NCBI GenBank assembly: GCA_003454335.1
Contig: DMKK01000272.1
Location: 1 to 11,635 of the forward strand
Origin: Gammaproteobacteria bacterium
GTDB lineage: Bacteria; Pseudomonadota; Gammaproteobacteria; UBA9214
Reading direction: 5' to 3'
DNA length: 11,635 nucleotides
Shown: one piece after another, positions 1 to 5,609 of the stretch
Numbering within the stretch: the stretch's first letter is position 1
Layout of the letters: the number at the start of each line of letters is the position of its first letter
The notes under the pieces: generated by a model
Told to the model about the DNA's origin: nothing
Seen by the model: the letters and a program-made list of their open reading frames with translations, nothing else
The model's database searches: none
Program-made: the position numbers and the translations under genes

Positions 1-61
1 CGCCATACTTGGCCTGCTGTTCTGGTGCCTGCTGTTGATGATCAGCAGGCCAGGTATGGCG
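1..61. repeat. 19-bp inverted repeat (18/19) in the mlaC signal-peptide region
   Basis: Bases 1-19 and 43-61 are reverse complements except for one position (T9 opposite G53), which would be a U-G wobble in RNA. A fully paired 19-bp stem with a 23-base loop is therefore possible in the mRNA. The loop also holds a second copy of the 10-mer GCCTGCTGTT (12-21 and 28-37). The left arm reaches base 1, so the repeat may extend further. It lies inside the reading frame. Confidence 0.85.
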
Positions 62-637
62 GCGCAGGGGCCTGTCGAAGTGCTGCAGTCAATGACCTTC
101 ACCCTGGAAGAGATCGTCAAGCAGGATCCGGATATTATTCACGACCAGCCACGATTACGTGCTGTCGCGCATGAGGTGGTGTTACCGCATGTTGATATGA
201 GGATCCTGTCCCGCTGGGTGCTGGGTAAGAACTGGCGCAAGGCCAGCCCGGAACAGCGTGATGCCTTTGTTGTCGAGTTTCAGGAGCTACTGCTTAGTAC
301 CTACCTGCGACAGGTCAAGACCTACGATGGGGAAGTTGCGCATTTTCTGCCGTTACGCGGTGGACAGAAGGAAGGGCGGGCGGTTGTAAACGCCGAGATT
401 GAACAGCCCAATGGCCCTGTTATACACGCAACCTTCCGTATGCATCAGGTGAAGACAGAGTGGCTGATCTATGATGTGTCGGTTGAAGGTATCAGTCTTG
501 TTGCTACACACCGGTCGAGTTTTAACAGTGAGATTCGTAAAATCGGTCTTGATGCATTGATTGCACGCCTGCAGAAACTGAATGAGCGCAACAAAGAAGC
601 CCCGGCTGATGTCGTGATGAAGGCAAAAGCGAATTAA
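2..637 (+). CDS. mlaC: MlaC/Ttg2-family phospholipid-transport periplasmic protein (5' end outside window)
   Basis: Periplasmic carrier of the Mla pathway. In the known family it shuttles phospholipids between the outer-membrane MlaA complex and the inner-membrane MlaFEDB ABC transporter. The frame is open from base 2 and begins with a hydrophobic run (AILGLLFWCLLL) followed by MAAQG. This is the tail of a signal peptide, so the real start lies left of the window; the ATG codons at 35 and 38 would cut that peptide in half. The mature part shows family-typical stretches: VLPHVDMRILSRWVLGKNW, then SPEQRDAFVVEFQELLLSTY, and later WLIYDVSVEGISLV. About 200 residues plus a signal peptide is normal length. 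No mlaB follows; the next gene is convergent, 27 bp away. The signal-peptide coding region contains a strong inverted repeat (bases 1-61). Family assignment is confident. Confidence 0.9.
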   Translation, partial: AILGLLFWCLLLMISRPGMAAQGPVEVLQSMTFTLEEIVKQDPDIIHDQPRLRAVAHEVVLPHVDMRILSRWVLGKNWRKASPEQRDAFVVEFQELLLSTYLRQVKTYDGEVAHFLPLRGGQKEGRAVVNAEIEQPNGPVIHATFRMHQVKTEWLIYDVSVEGISLVATHRSSFNSEIRKIGLDALIARLQKLNERNKEAPADVVMKAKAN

Positions 638-664
638 AGGGCAGGGCAGGGGGCTGTCCCGGTA

Positions 665-1576
665 TCAGTCCTGCACCATGTCCTGGTAAAGCATGTCCAC
701 AAATGCAGTGTTTTTTATAAATCCGTCACCGTAATTCCCGTCAAAGTCCCTGGTTGGTTCTGCCGCCTGTATCTGTTCGAGCGTTGACTGTCCGGCAATC
801 ATTTTTCGCAGGGTACTGCTGATGGTTTTCAGCATATCGGTATATGCCAACAGGCTGCTTTTGTTGCTGACAGGGCCGTGACCGGGGATGATGACCGTCT
901 TGTCATCGGACATGGCCAGCACCTGCTCAAGCGCATTGATGGTGCCTTCTAGGGATCCACCGCTGTTCGTGTCGATGAACGGGTACATGCCGGCGAAGTA
1001 GATATCTCCCGTATGGATAATGTTCGCGTTCCTGAACCAGACGATCGAGTCGCCATCGGTGTGGGCGTTACTCACATGGCTGACAATGATCTCGCCCCCG
1101 TTGAGATGGAAGGTCAGGGAACTGTCAAAGGTGATGACCGGCAGGCCGGTGATGTCTGTGGCCGGGGCCTCCAGGCCGAACATTTCGATGAAATTATCGA
1201 CGGCAAGACGTTTGCGCACATTATTATGCGCCACAATCACGGTACCGGTCTTGCCCATGTCCTCGTTGCCGCCGGTGTGGTCCGGATGCCAGTGAGTGTT
1301 GAGCAGAAAGCGAACGGGTTGATCTGAAAGGGCGGCGATGGCTGCCTTTATTTTTTCTGATAGTGGCGCGAACTGGTCGTCAATCAGGAACACGCCGTCG
1401 GTACCGGTGGACACGCCAATATTGCCACCCTTTCCGGTCAGCATGTAAATGCCATTGCCGACCCCTGTGGTCTGGATCTCTATATCCTTGAACTGGTCAT
1501 CGGCTGCTGTTGCGGTTGCAAGTGACAGTGACAGCAGTAGTGTGCTCGCCAGTTGAGTAAGGCCTTGTGTCTGCAT
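665..1576 (-). CDS. Exported MBL-fold metallo-hydrolase
   Basis: Metallo-beta-lactamase-fold hydrolase of 303 residues, substrate unknown. Residues 1-25 form a signal peptide (hydrophobic core around 9-20, then ATATAAD), so the enzyme should act in the periplasm. The metal site looks complete: T-H-W-H-P-D-H at 94-100 (H95, H97, D99, H100), AHTDGD with H172, HTGD with D191, and PGHG with H233. This can bind two zinc ions. The start at 1576 is supported by AGGA about nine bases upstream. It stands alone: convergent with mlaC, and separated from the co-oriented smpB by a 174-bp gap holding a hairpin repeat. Overall pattern is close to periplasmic MBL proteins annotated simply as MBL-fold hydrolases; SoxH-like or quinoprotein-associated hydrolases are alternatives. 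Beta-lactamase activity should not be assumed. Confidence 0.85.
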   Translation of the reverse strand: MQTQGLTQLASTLLLSLSLATATAADDQFKDIEIQTTGVGNGIYMLTGKGGNIGVSTGTDGVFLIDDQFAPLSEKIKAAIAALSDQPVRFLLNTHWHPDHTGGNEDMGKTGTVIVAHNNVRKRLAVDNFIEMFGLEAPATDITGLPVITFDSSLTFHLNGGEIIVSHVSNAHTDGDSIVWFRNANIIHTGDIYFAGMYPFIDTNSGGSLEGTINALEQVLAMSDDKTVIIPGHGPVSNKSSLLAYTDMLKTISSTLRKMIAGQSTLEQIQAAEPTRDFDGNYGDGFIKNTAFVDMLYQDMVQD

Positions 1577-1642
1577 TGTCTTTATCCTTGTATGTTTGTG
1601 CTACATCATGCTTCACATGCTTGGTAAAGGTAGAAAATATTT

Positions 1643-1724
1643 GCCACGGAAGTACACGGAATTACACGGAAATAATTCTATAAAGGCATTTATTCTTCCG
1701 TGTTTTTCCGTGTGCTTCCGTGGC
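1643..1724. repeat. CCACGGAA-type hairpin repeat, copy 1 (82 bp)
   Basis: Intergenic palindrome between the end of smpB and the start of the MBL gene. The left arm holds three 10-base units starting at 1644, 1654 and 1664, each with a CACGGAA core. The right arm (about 1695-1724) is their inverted complement (TTCCGTG three times, also 10-base phased) and ends in GTGGC. The arms pair nearly perfectly over about 30 bp around an AT-rich centre (AAGGCATTTATT). An A-rich run follows on the + strand, which reads as a T-run just upstream of the element on the smpB strand. The rest of the 1577-1750 gap holds the MBL gene's ribosome site and no gene. Confidence 0.9.
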
Positions 1725-1750
1725 TATAAATAAAAAAATCTGGCACTCAG

Positions 1751-2230
1751 CTAGCGACCACGTAACAGGCGTTGTTTGCTGCGCGTCCATTCCTGGTCTT
1801 TCTGGGTTGCCCGTTTATCATGGCTTTGCTTGCCACGAGCCAGAGCAATTTCCAGTTTGGCCCGACCCCGTTTCCAGTAGAGTGCCGTAGCAACAATTGT
1901 GTAGCCCTTACGCTCTACGGCACCGATCAGTTTATCGAGTTCCCGCCGGTGTAACAGCAGTTTGCGGCTCCGTGTTGGATCCGGTGTGATGTGCGTTGAT
2001 GCACTGATCAGGGGCGAGATATGGAAGCCAAACAGCCAGGCTTCGCCATTCTGGAGAATGACGTAACTCTCGGTCAGTTGCACGCGGCCTTCACGCAGGC
2101 TCTTTACCTCCCAGCCCTGTAGTGCAATACCTGCCTCAAACCGGTCTTCGATGAAGTAATTATGGCGAGCTTTTTTATTCAGCGCGATGGTGCTGGAACT
2201 GCTCTTTGTAGTGGCTTTCTTCTTTCCCAT
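1751..2230 (-). CDS. smpB: SsrA-binding protein SmpB
   Basis: Partner of tmRNA in trans-translation: it binds the tRNA-like domain of SsrA and places it in the A site of stalled ribosomes. At 159 residues it has the usual length. Signature segments are present: IALNKKARHNYFIEDRFEAG (15-34), LQGWEVKSLREGRVQ (38-51), the conserved DPTRSRKLLLHRREL (84-98), YWKRGRAKLEIALARGK (118-134), and the basic C-terminal tail HDKRATQKDQEW (137-148), which enters the mRNA channel. The ATG is fixed by homology to other SmpB N-termini and by an in-frame TGA five codons upstream. No Shine-Dalgarno sequence is visible close upstream, and an extended -10 motif ends only six bases before the ATG. It is divergent from the NSS transporter with an 84-bp gap. 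No ssrA gene was found in the window. Confidence 0.97.
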   Translation of the reverse strand: MGKKKATTKSSSSTIALNKKARHNYFIEDRFEAGIALQGWEVKSLREGRVQLTESYVILQNGEAWLFGFHISPLISASTHITPDPTRSRKLLLHRRELDKLIGAVERKGYTIVATALYWKRGRAKLEIALARGKQSHDKRATQKDQEWTRSKQRLLRGR

Positions 2231-2236
2231 CGGTGC

Positions 2237-2245
2237 AGTATATCA
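2237..2245 (-). promoter_or_regulatory. Candidate extended -10 promoter of smpB
   Basis: On the minus strand the sequence reads TGATATACT, an extended -10 (TGn plus a five-of-six match to TATAAT). Its last base is six bases from the smpB ATG. The expected transcription start would fall at or within a few bases of the start codon, giving a leaderless or nearly leaderless mRNA. No convincing -35 was found, which an extended -10 does not strictly need. Inferred from sequence only. Confidence 0.4.
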
Positions 2246-2314
2246 ACCTCGAGGCGGTTGTGGTGGGTCGTTATTTCACGGACAATGCCGAACTCTCTAT
2301 CGAGGAGAAGCAGT

Positions 2315-3736
2315 ATGGAAGGCCAACGGGAGTCAATTCATGGCCAGTGGTCCAGTCGCCTGGCATTTATTCTTGCTGCGACGGGGTCGGCAGTCGGGCT
2401 GGGCAATATCTGGAAATTTCCGTATATAGCCGGAGAGAATGGTGGCGGCGCCTTCGTGCTGGTTTATCTCGTCTGTATTGCCGTGATTGGCATACCTATT
2501 ATGATGGCAGAAGTCATGATCGGACGTCGTGGTCGCCAGAGTCCGATTAATACCATGCGGACACTGGCAGCGGAGGAGCAGGCCGGTCGTGCCTGGGTCA
2601 TGCTGGGATGGGCAGGAGTGCTCGCCGGATTTCTGATTCTTTCCTATTACAGCGTCATCGCCGGCTGGGCGCTGGCCTACGTGTTTCGTACTGGCAGCGG
2701 CCTGTTCACCGGGTTGACGGCCGATGGTGTGCAGAGCATTTTTACCAGCATGGTGAGTGACCCGGAACGCCTGCTGGCCTGGCACACGATTTTCATTACC
2801 ATGACCATGGTGGTGGTCGCACGTGGGGTGAGTGGCGGCATTGAAAAGGCAGTGAAGTTTCTGATGCCCGCCCTGTTTGTACTGCTGTTTGTACTGGTTG
2901 GTTATGCCTGGAACAGCGGCTCTTTTCAGCAGGGGCTTGAGTTCCTGTTTCAGCCGGATTTCAACAAGCTGTCTGCCAATGGCGTCCTGATCGCCATGGG
3001 GCATGCATTCTTTACCCTGAGTCTCGGCATGGGTGCAATCATGGTGTACGGTTCCTATTTGCCGGCCACGACCTCGATTGCGAAAGTCTCGATTGCGGTA
3101 TCGCTAATGGATACGCTGGTGGCGCTCCTGGCCGGGATGGCGATTTTTCCCATTGTGTTTGCCAATGGCCTGGAACCGGGCGCTGGTCCGGGTCTGATCT
3201 TTCAGACACTGCCGATCGCCTTTGGCCATATGGACTACGGGGCCTTTTTCGGCATGTTGTTTTTTGTGCTGCTGGTTTTTGCTGCCTGGAGTTCGGCGAT
3301 TTCACTCATTGAGCCGGCAGTGGCGTGGCTGGTCGAGAACAAGGGGCTCACCCGGGTAACGGCCGCGGTGGTTGCCGGCCTGGTTACCTGGCTGTTTGGC
3401 CTGATGACGGTGTTTTCCTTTAACCTGTGGTCAGAATTCAAACCGCTGTCCGGTTTTGAGGTTTTCAGGGATAGTACGGTATTTGATTTGCTGGACTACC
3501 TGACTGCCAATATCATGCTGCCACTGGGTGGTTTGCTGATCGCGGTATTTGCATCGTGGAAGATGTCGCGTGCGTCGTCACTCGACGAGTTGGGGATGGG
3601 TGATCGTTTCTTCTACCCGCTGTGGCGGTTCCTGGTGCGCTATATCACACCGATTGCCGTCATCCTTGTTTTTCTGTATGCCCTCCGGGACATTGAAGCC
3701 ATCCAGTATATTCTGAATGCCATCGGGATAACCTGA
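2315..3736 (+). CDS. Sodium-dependent transporter, NSS (SNF) family
   Basis: Inner-membrane symporter of the LeuT-fold neurotransmitter:sodium family, probably importing an amino acid with Na+. The start chosen is the ATG at 2315, with GAGGAG seven bases upstream, giving 473 residues. Longer readings would run into the divergent smpB gene. About 11 membrane segments are visible. TM1 carries the family signature GSAVGLGNIWKFPY (24-37), whose unwound part binds Na+ and substrate; the gate position is Lys where LeuT has Arg, as in some bacterial members. TM6 has HAFFTLSLGMGAI (230-242), and TM8 has AAWSSAIS (323-330), matching the Na2-site region. Eleven rather than twelve segments is usual for bacterial forms. 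It is followed 28 bp later by ratA on the same strand, so co-transcription with ratA-rnfH is likely. Substrate cannot be told from sequence. Confidence 0.93.
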   Translation: MEGQRESIHGQWSSRLAFILAATGSAVGLGNIWKFPYIAGENGGGAFVLVYLVCIAVIGIPIMMAEVMIGRRGRQSPINTMRTLAAEEQAGRAWVMLGWAGVLAGFLILSYYSVIAGWALAYVFRTGSGLFTGLTADGVQSIFTSMVSDPERLLAWHTIFITMTMVVVARGVSGGIEKAVKFLMPALFVLLFVLVGYAWNSGSFQQGLEFLFQPDFNKLSANGVLIAMGHAFFTLSLGMGAIMVYGSYLPATTSIAKVSIAVSLMDTLVALLAGMAIFPIVFANGLEPGAGPGLIFQTLPIAFGHMDYGAFFGMLFFVLLVFAAWSSAISLIEPAVAWLVENKGLTRVTAAVVAGLVTWLFGLMTVFSFNLWSEFKPLSGFEVFRDSTVFDLLDYLTANIMLPLGGLLIAVFASWKMSRASSLDELGMGDRFFYPLWRFLVRYITPIAVILVFLYALRDIEAIQYILNAIGIT

Positions 3737-3764
3737 TTTCACTAATTACAGACAGGTAATAGTT

Positions 3765-4202
3765 TTGAATTCGATCACTCGTTCGGCGCTGGTGCCTTAT
3801 ACCCCGCATGAAATGTTTGTGCTGGTTATTGATGCCAGTGCCTATCCACGGTTTATGCCCTGGTGCAGCGGGTCAGAAATCCTGTCGCACGAGAATGACG
3901 AGATGGTTGCCAGACTCGACTTTTCAGTGGGCGGAATAAGCCGGTCCTTCACCACCCGTAACCACCACCAGCCTGATGCAGCAGTCAGCATACAACTTGT
4001 CGACGGCCCGTTCAGCCAGTTGCAGGGTTGCTGGCGATTTGAACCGCTGGGAGAAGAAGGTTGCAAGATATCACTGTTCATGGAGTATGATTTCTCCAGT
4101 AAGGTGGTGGGCATGGCGGTTGGTCCGGTGTTCAACCAGATCGCCAATTCCCTGGTAGACGCCTTTCAGAAACGTGCAGTCGAGGTTTATGGACAACGCT
4201 GA
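3765..4202 (+). CDS. ratA: RatA/COQ10-type START-domain protein
   Basis: Small START/polyketide-cyclase-fold protein of 145 residues, in the family of E. coli RatA and mitochondrial Coq10. E. coli RatA has been reported to bind 50S subunits and block 70S formation, while the Coq10 side of the family binds ubiquinone; which role applies here is open. Recognisable segments are TRSALVPYTPHEMFVLV (5-21), YPRFMPWCSGSEIL (27-40), ISRSFTTRNH (58-67), LVDGPFSQLQGCWRFEPL (77-94) and the C-terminal helix ending AVEVYGQR. The start is TTG at 3765 with AGG eight bases upstream; no ATG or GTG gives the conserved N-terminus. The stop codon overlaps the beginning of rnfH. The ratA-rnfH pair is conserved in gammaproteobacteria. 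Confidence 0.93.
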   Translation: MNSITRSALVPYTPHEMFVLVIDASAYPRFMPWCSGSEILSHENDEMVARLDFSVGGISRSFTTRNHHQPDAAVSIQLVDGPFSQLQGCWRFEPLGEEGCKISLFMEYDFSSKVVGMAVGPVFNQIANSLVDAFQKRAVEVYGQR

Positions 4203-4503
4203 CAAAATTCCCGTGGAAGTTGCCTATGCGTTACCGGAGAAGCAGCTTGTGCTGGGGCTGGATGTTGCGCCGGACGCAACGCTTGAGGAGGTTATCCGGG
4301 CATCCGGTATCCTGGACAAGTTCCCTGAAATTGATCTGGGTAAAAACAAGGTAGGCATTTTCGGTAAACCGGGCAAGTTGGGCGATACCCTGCATGCCGG
4401 TGACCGTGTTGAAATATACCGCCCCCTGATTGCCGACCCGAAAGAAGTCAGAAAACAGCGTGCCGCGCAGGGCAAGGTGATGAAGAAGGGCGCGGGGGCG
4501 TGA
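4189..4503 (+). CDS. rnfH: RnfH-family ubiquitin-like protein (RatB)
   Basis: Small beta-grasp protein of 104 residues in the RnfH/RatB (UPF0125) family, usually encoded next to ratA; its molecular role is poorly defined. The named link to the Rnf electron-transport complex comes from gene clusters in other bacteria, and no rnf genes are present here. Conserved blocks: IPVEVAYALPEKQ (7-19), ATLEEVIRASGIL (30-42), IDLGKNKVGIFGKP (48-61) and GDRVEIYRPLIADPKEVRKQR (71-91). The ATG at 4189 matches family N-termini and overlaps the end of ratA by 14 bp, which suggests translational coupling. A GTG at 4174 is possible but would add residues not seen in the family. It ends convergently with bamE, 12 bp away, inside a palindrome. 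Confidence 0.92.
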   Translation: MDNADKIPVEVAYALPEKQLVLGLDVAPDATLEEVIRASGILDKFPEIDLGKNKVGIFGKPGKLGDTLHAGDRVEIYRPLIADPKEVRKQRAAQGKVMKKGAGA

Positions 4504-4518
4504 AAAGCGCGCTTTTCA
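4501..4518. terminator. 18-bp perfect palindrome spanning the rnfH and bamE stop codons
   Basis: TGAAAAGCGCGCTTTTCA is its own reverse complement. Its first three bases are the rnfH stop (TGA). Its last three, read on the minus strand, are the bamE stop (also TGA). The arms are AAAAGC-type with a T-run on either strand, so it could act as a short bidirectional terminator for the two convergent genes. The stem is short (about 7 bp with a CGCG loop), so terminator strength is uncertain. Confidence 0.5.
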
Positions 4519-5007
4519 GCTTTGCGGTGCATCCCTGCCTTTAGGTACATAGCTGTCTTCATCCGCTTTACGGAAAGTCAGCCAGTGCCATATCCTGTTG
4601 AGTATACCGGGTGGTACGCGTTCCTCGGGTGGTACTACCAGTGTTACCTGTTTCGGTCTTGCGGGTGCATCCTGGCCCGCAGCATCCGGGTGTAGCGTAC
4701 CGGATGTTTCTGCTAGGAGGTCGCCATCGAAAAACAGGGTAATACGCATCCCGGTTGGTTCGCCATAGCCCGGCCACAGGACATAGACATAGTCCCAGCG
4801 GTCCTGGTGGAAGACATCGGCGATCATTGGCGAACCCATGATGAACTGGACCTGTCGCCGGGTCATGCCGGGTTCCAGTAAATTAACCTCATCCTGTGTA
4901 ATGACATTACCCTGCTGGACGTCAATCTTGTGAACCAGACGCGAGCAAGAGCAGACTGTTAGACAGAGGCTTGCAATGAGACCGATAATAATGAGAAGCT
5001 TTTGCAT
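4516..5007 (-). CDS. bamE: Outer membrane assembly lipoprotein BamE (SmpA/OmlA)
   Basis: Lipoprotein subunit of the BAM complex, which inserts beta-barrel proteins into the outer membrane. The start at 5007 gives 163 residues with a compact lipoprotein signal (MQKLLIIIGLIASLCLTVCS). The likely lipidated residue is C21, in the lipobox-like V-C-S-C; C19 is a poorer fit. The SmpA/OmlA domain follows: DVQQGNVITQDEVNLLEPGM (29-48), TRRQVQFIMGSPMIADVF (49-66), WDYVYVLWPG (71-80) and RITLFFDGDLLAE (88-100). A hydrophilic, proline-rich tail of about 60 residues follows the domain, making it longer than E. coli BamE (113 residues). An ATG at 5049 would add 14 residues before the signal peptide and is less likely. 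It is divergent from fur with a 78-bp gap, the arrangement known for omlA-fur in Pseudomonas. Confidence 0.92.
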   Translation of the reverse strand: MQKLLIIIGLIASLCLTVCSCSRLVHKIDVQQGNVITQDEVNLLEPGMTRRQVQFIMGSPMIADVFHQDRWDYVYVLWPGYGEPTGMRITLFFDGDLLAETSGTLHPDAAGQDAPARPKQVTLVVPPEERVPPGILNRIWHWLTFRKADEDSYVPKGRDAPQS

Positions 5008-5085
5008 CAGCAGGCCGACTATGTTCCCGGGGGCAGCATAATACCCCATGTCTGCATCAATGGCATCACAACAGGAGAGGAAGCA

Positions 5086-5499
5086 TTGGAATCCAGTGAG
5101 TTACGCAAGGTTGGTTTGAAAGTGACCCTGCCCAGGGTAAAAATCCTGGACATTATGGAGGGCGGCGGCAGCCGGCATCAAAGTGCCGAGGATGTCTACA
5201 AGGCCTTGCTGGATATGGGAGAGGATATCGGGCTGGCAACGGTCTACCGGGTGCTAACCCAGTTTGAGGCGGCCGGACTGGTAAAAAGGCACCATTTCGA
5301 AGGGGGGCATTCTGTCTTCGAGCTTGACGAGGGACGCCACCATGATCATATTCTGTGTGTAAAGTGCGGCAAGGTGGATGAGTTTGTCGATGAGACCATT
5401 GAGCAGCGACAACAGGATATTGCGAAGAAGCTGGGTTATGAGATGACTGACCATTGCCTCTACATGTACGGTATCTGTTCGAAATGCCAGTCTGAATAG
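5086..5499 (+). CDS. fur: Ferric uptake regulator Fur
   Basis: Iron-responsive DNA-binding repressor; with Fe2+ bound the dimer represses iron-uptake genes. The start is TTG at 5086, with the purine-rich AGGAGAGG ending five bases upstream, giving 137 residues that begin MESSELRKVGLKVTLPRVKIL, as in other Fur proteins. Earlier in-frame ATGs would add an unrelated N-terminal extension. Winged helix about 1-84, with the recognition helix near GLATVYRVLTQFEAAGLV (49-66). The metal sites look complete: H31, E79, HHDH (85-88) and H123. Structural-zinc cysteines are C91/C94 and C131/C134. It is divergent from bamE. A CATAAT -10-like motif at 5037-5042 may serve fur but lacks a good -35. No clear Fur box was seen in its own upstream region. 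Confidence 0.97.
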   Translation: MESSELRKVGLKVTLPRVKILDIMEGGGSRHQSAEDVYKALLDMGEDIGLATVYRVLTQFEAAGLVKRHHFEGGHSVFELDEGRHHDHILCVKCGKVDEFVDETIEQRQQDIAKKLGYEMTDHCLYMYGICSKCQSE

Positions 5500-5517
5500 C
5501 ACTTGTTTAAAATCTTT

Positions 5518-5598
5518 GCCACGGAAGTACTCAGAAAAATTCCAGTAAACTACCCCGCCGCAACCGGACGGGGTAGTTACTCTATGTGTTTCCGTGGG
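5518..5598. repeat. CCACGGAA-type element, copy 2, with a different central hairpin (81 bp)
   Basis: Lies between the convergent fur and recN genes and fills most of the 110-bp gap. The left end (GCCACGGAAGTAC, 5518-5530) is identical to the first 13 bases of copy 1, followed by a degenerate second unit. The right end TTCCGTGGG (5590-5598) pairs with the left end at eight of nine positions. The interior has no CACGGAA units but holds a GC-rich stem-loop (5545-5580). Overall length matches copies 1 and 3 (82 and 80 bp). Confidence 0.7.
5545..5580 (-). terminator. Probable terminator stem-loop of recN, possibly bidirectional
   Basis: AACTACCCCG (5548-5557) pairs perfectly with CGGGGTAGTT (5569-5578). 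Inside it, CCG and CGG can close further with a one-base bulge around a CAAC loop. On the minus strand the stem is followed within a few bases by a T-run (TGGAATTTTT), as expected for a rho-independent terminator of recN. On the + strand the following bases are only moderately T-rich, so function for fur is less certain. Confidence 0.65.
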
Positions 5599-5609
5599 AT
5601 TAATAGCTG

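Noticed and set aside
638..664. Terminator between mlaC and the MBL gene
   Set aside because: GGGCAG and CTGTCCC can pair only with a bulge, and no T-run follows.
1643..1724. Short phased repeats as a CRISPR array
   Set aside because: Units are 10 bases with no spacers and form a hairpin with an inverted second arm; no cas genes are present.
1738..1747. Half CIRCE-like TGGCACTC beside the smpB stop
   Set aside because: There is no second arm at nine-base spacing and no promoter of a heat-shock gene nearby.
3765..4503. ratA-rnfH as a toxin-antitoxin pair
   Set aside because: The Rat naming suggests this, but the family is conserved housekeeping synteny, and RnfH has no demonstrated antitoxin features visible here.
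4983..5000. Fur-box-like GATAATAATGAG near the bamE start
   Set aside because: Only the first hexamer matches the GATAAT repeats of the Fur box, and the bases are explained by Ile/Leu codons of the bamE signal peptide.
5044..5051. CCCCATGT as a sigma-32 -10 box for fur
   Set aside because: No CTTGAA-like -35 is found 13 to 17 bases upstream.
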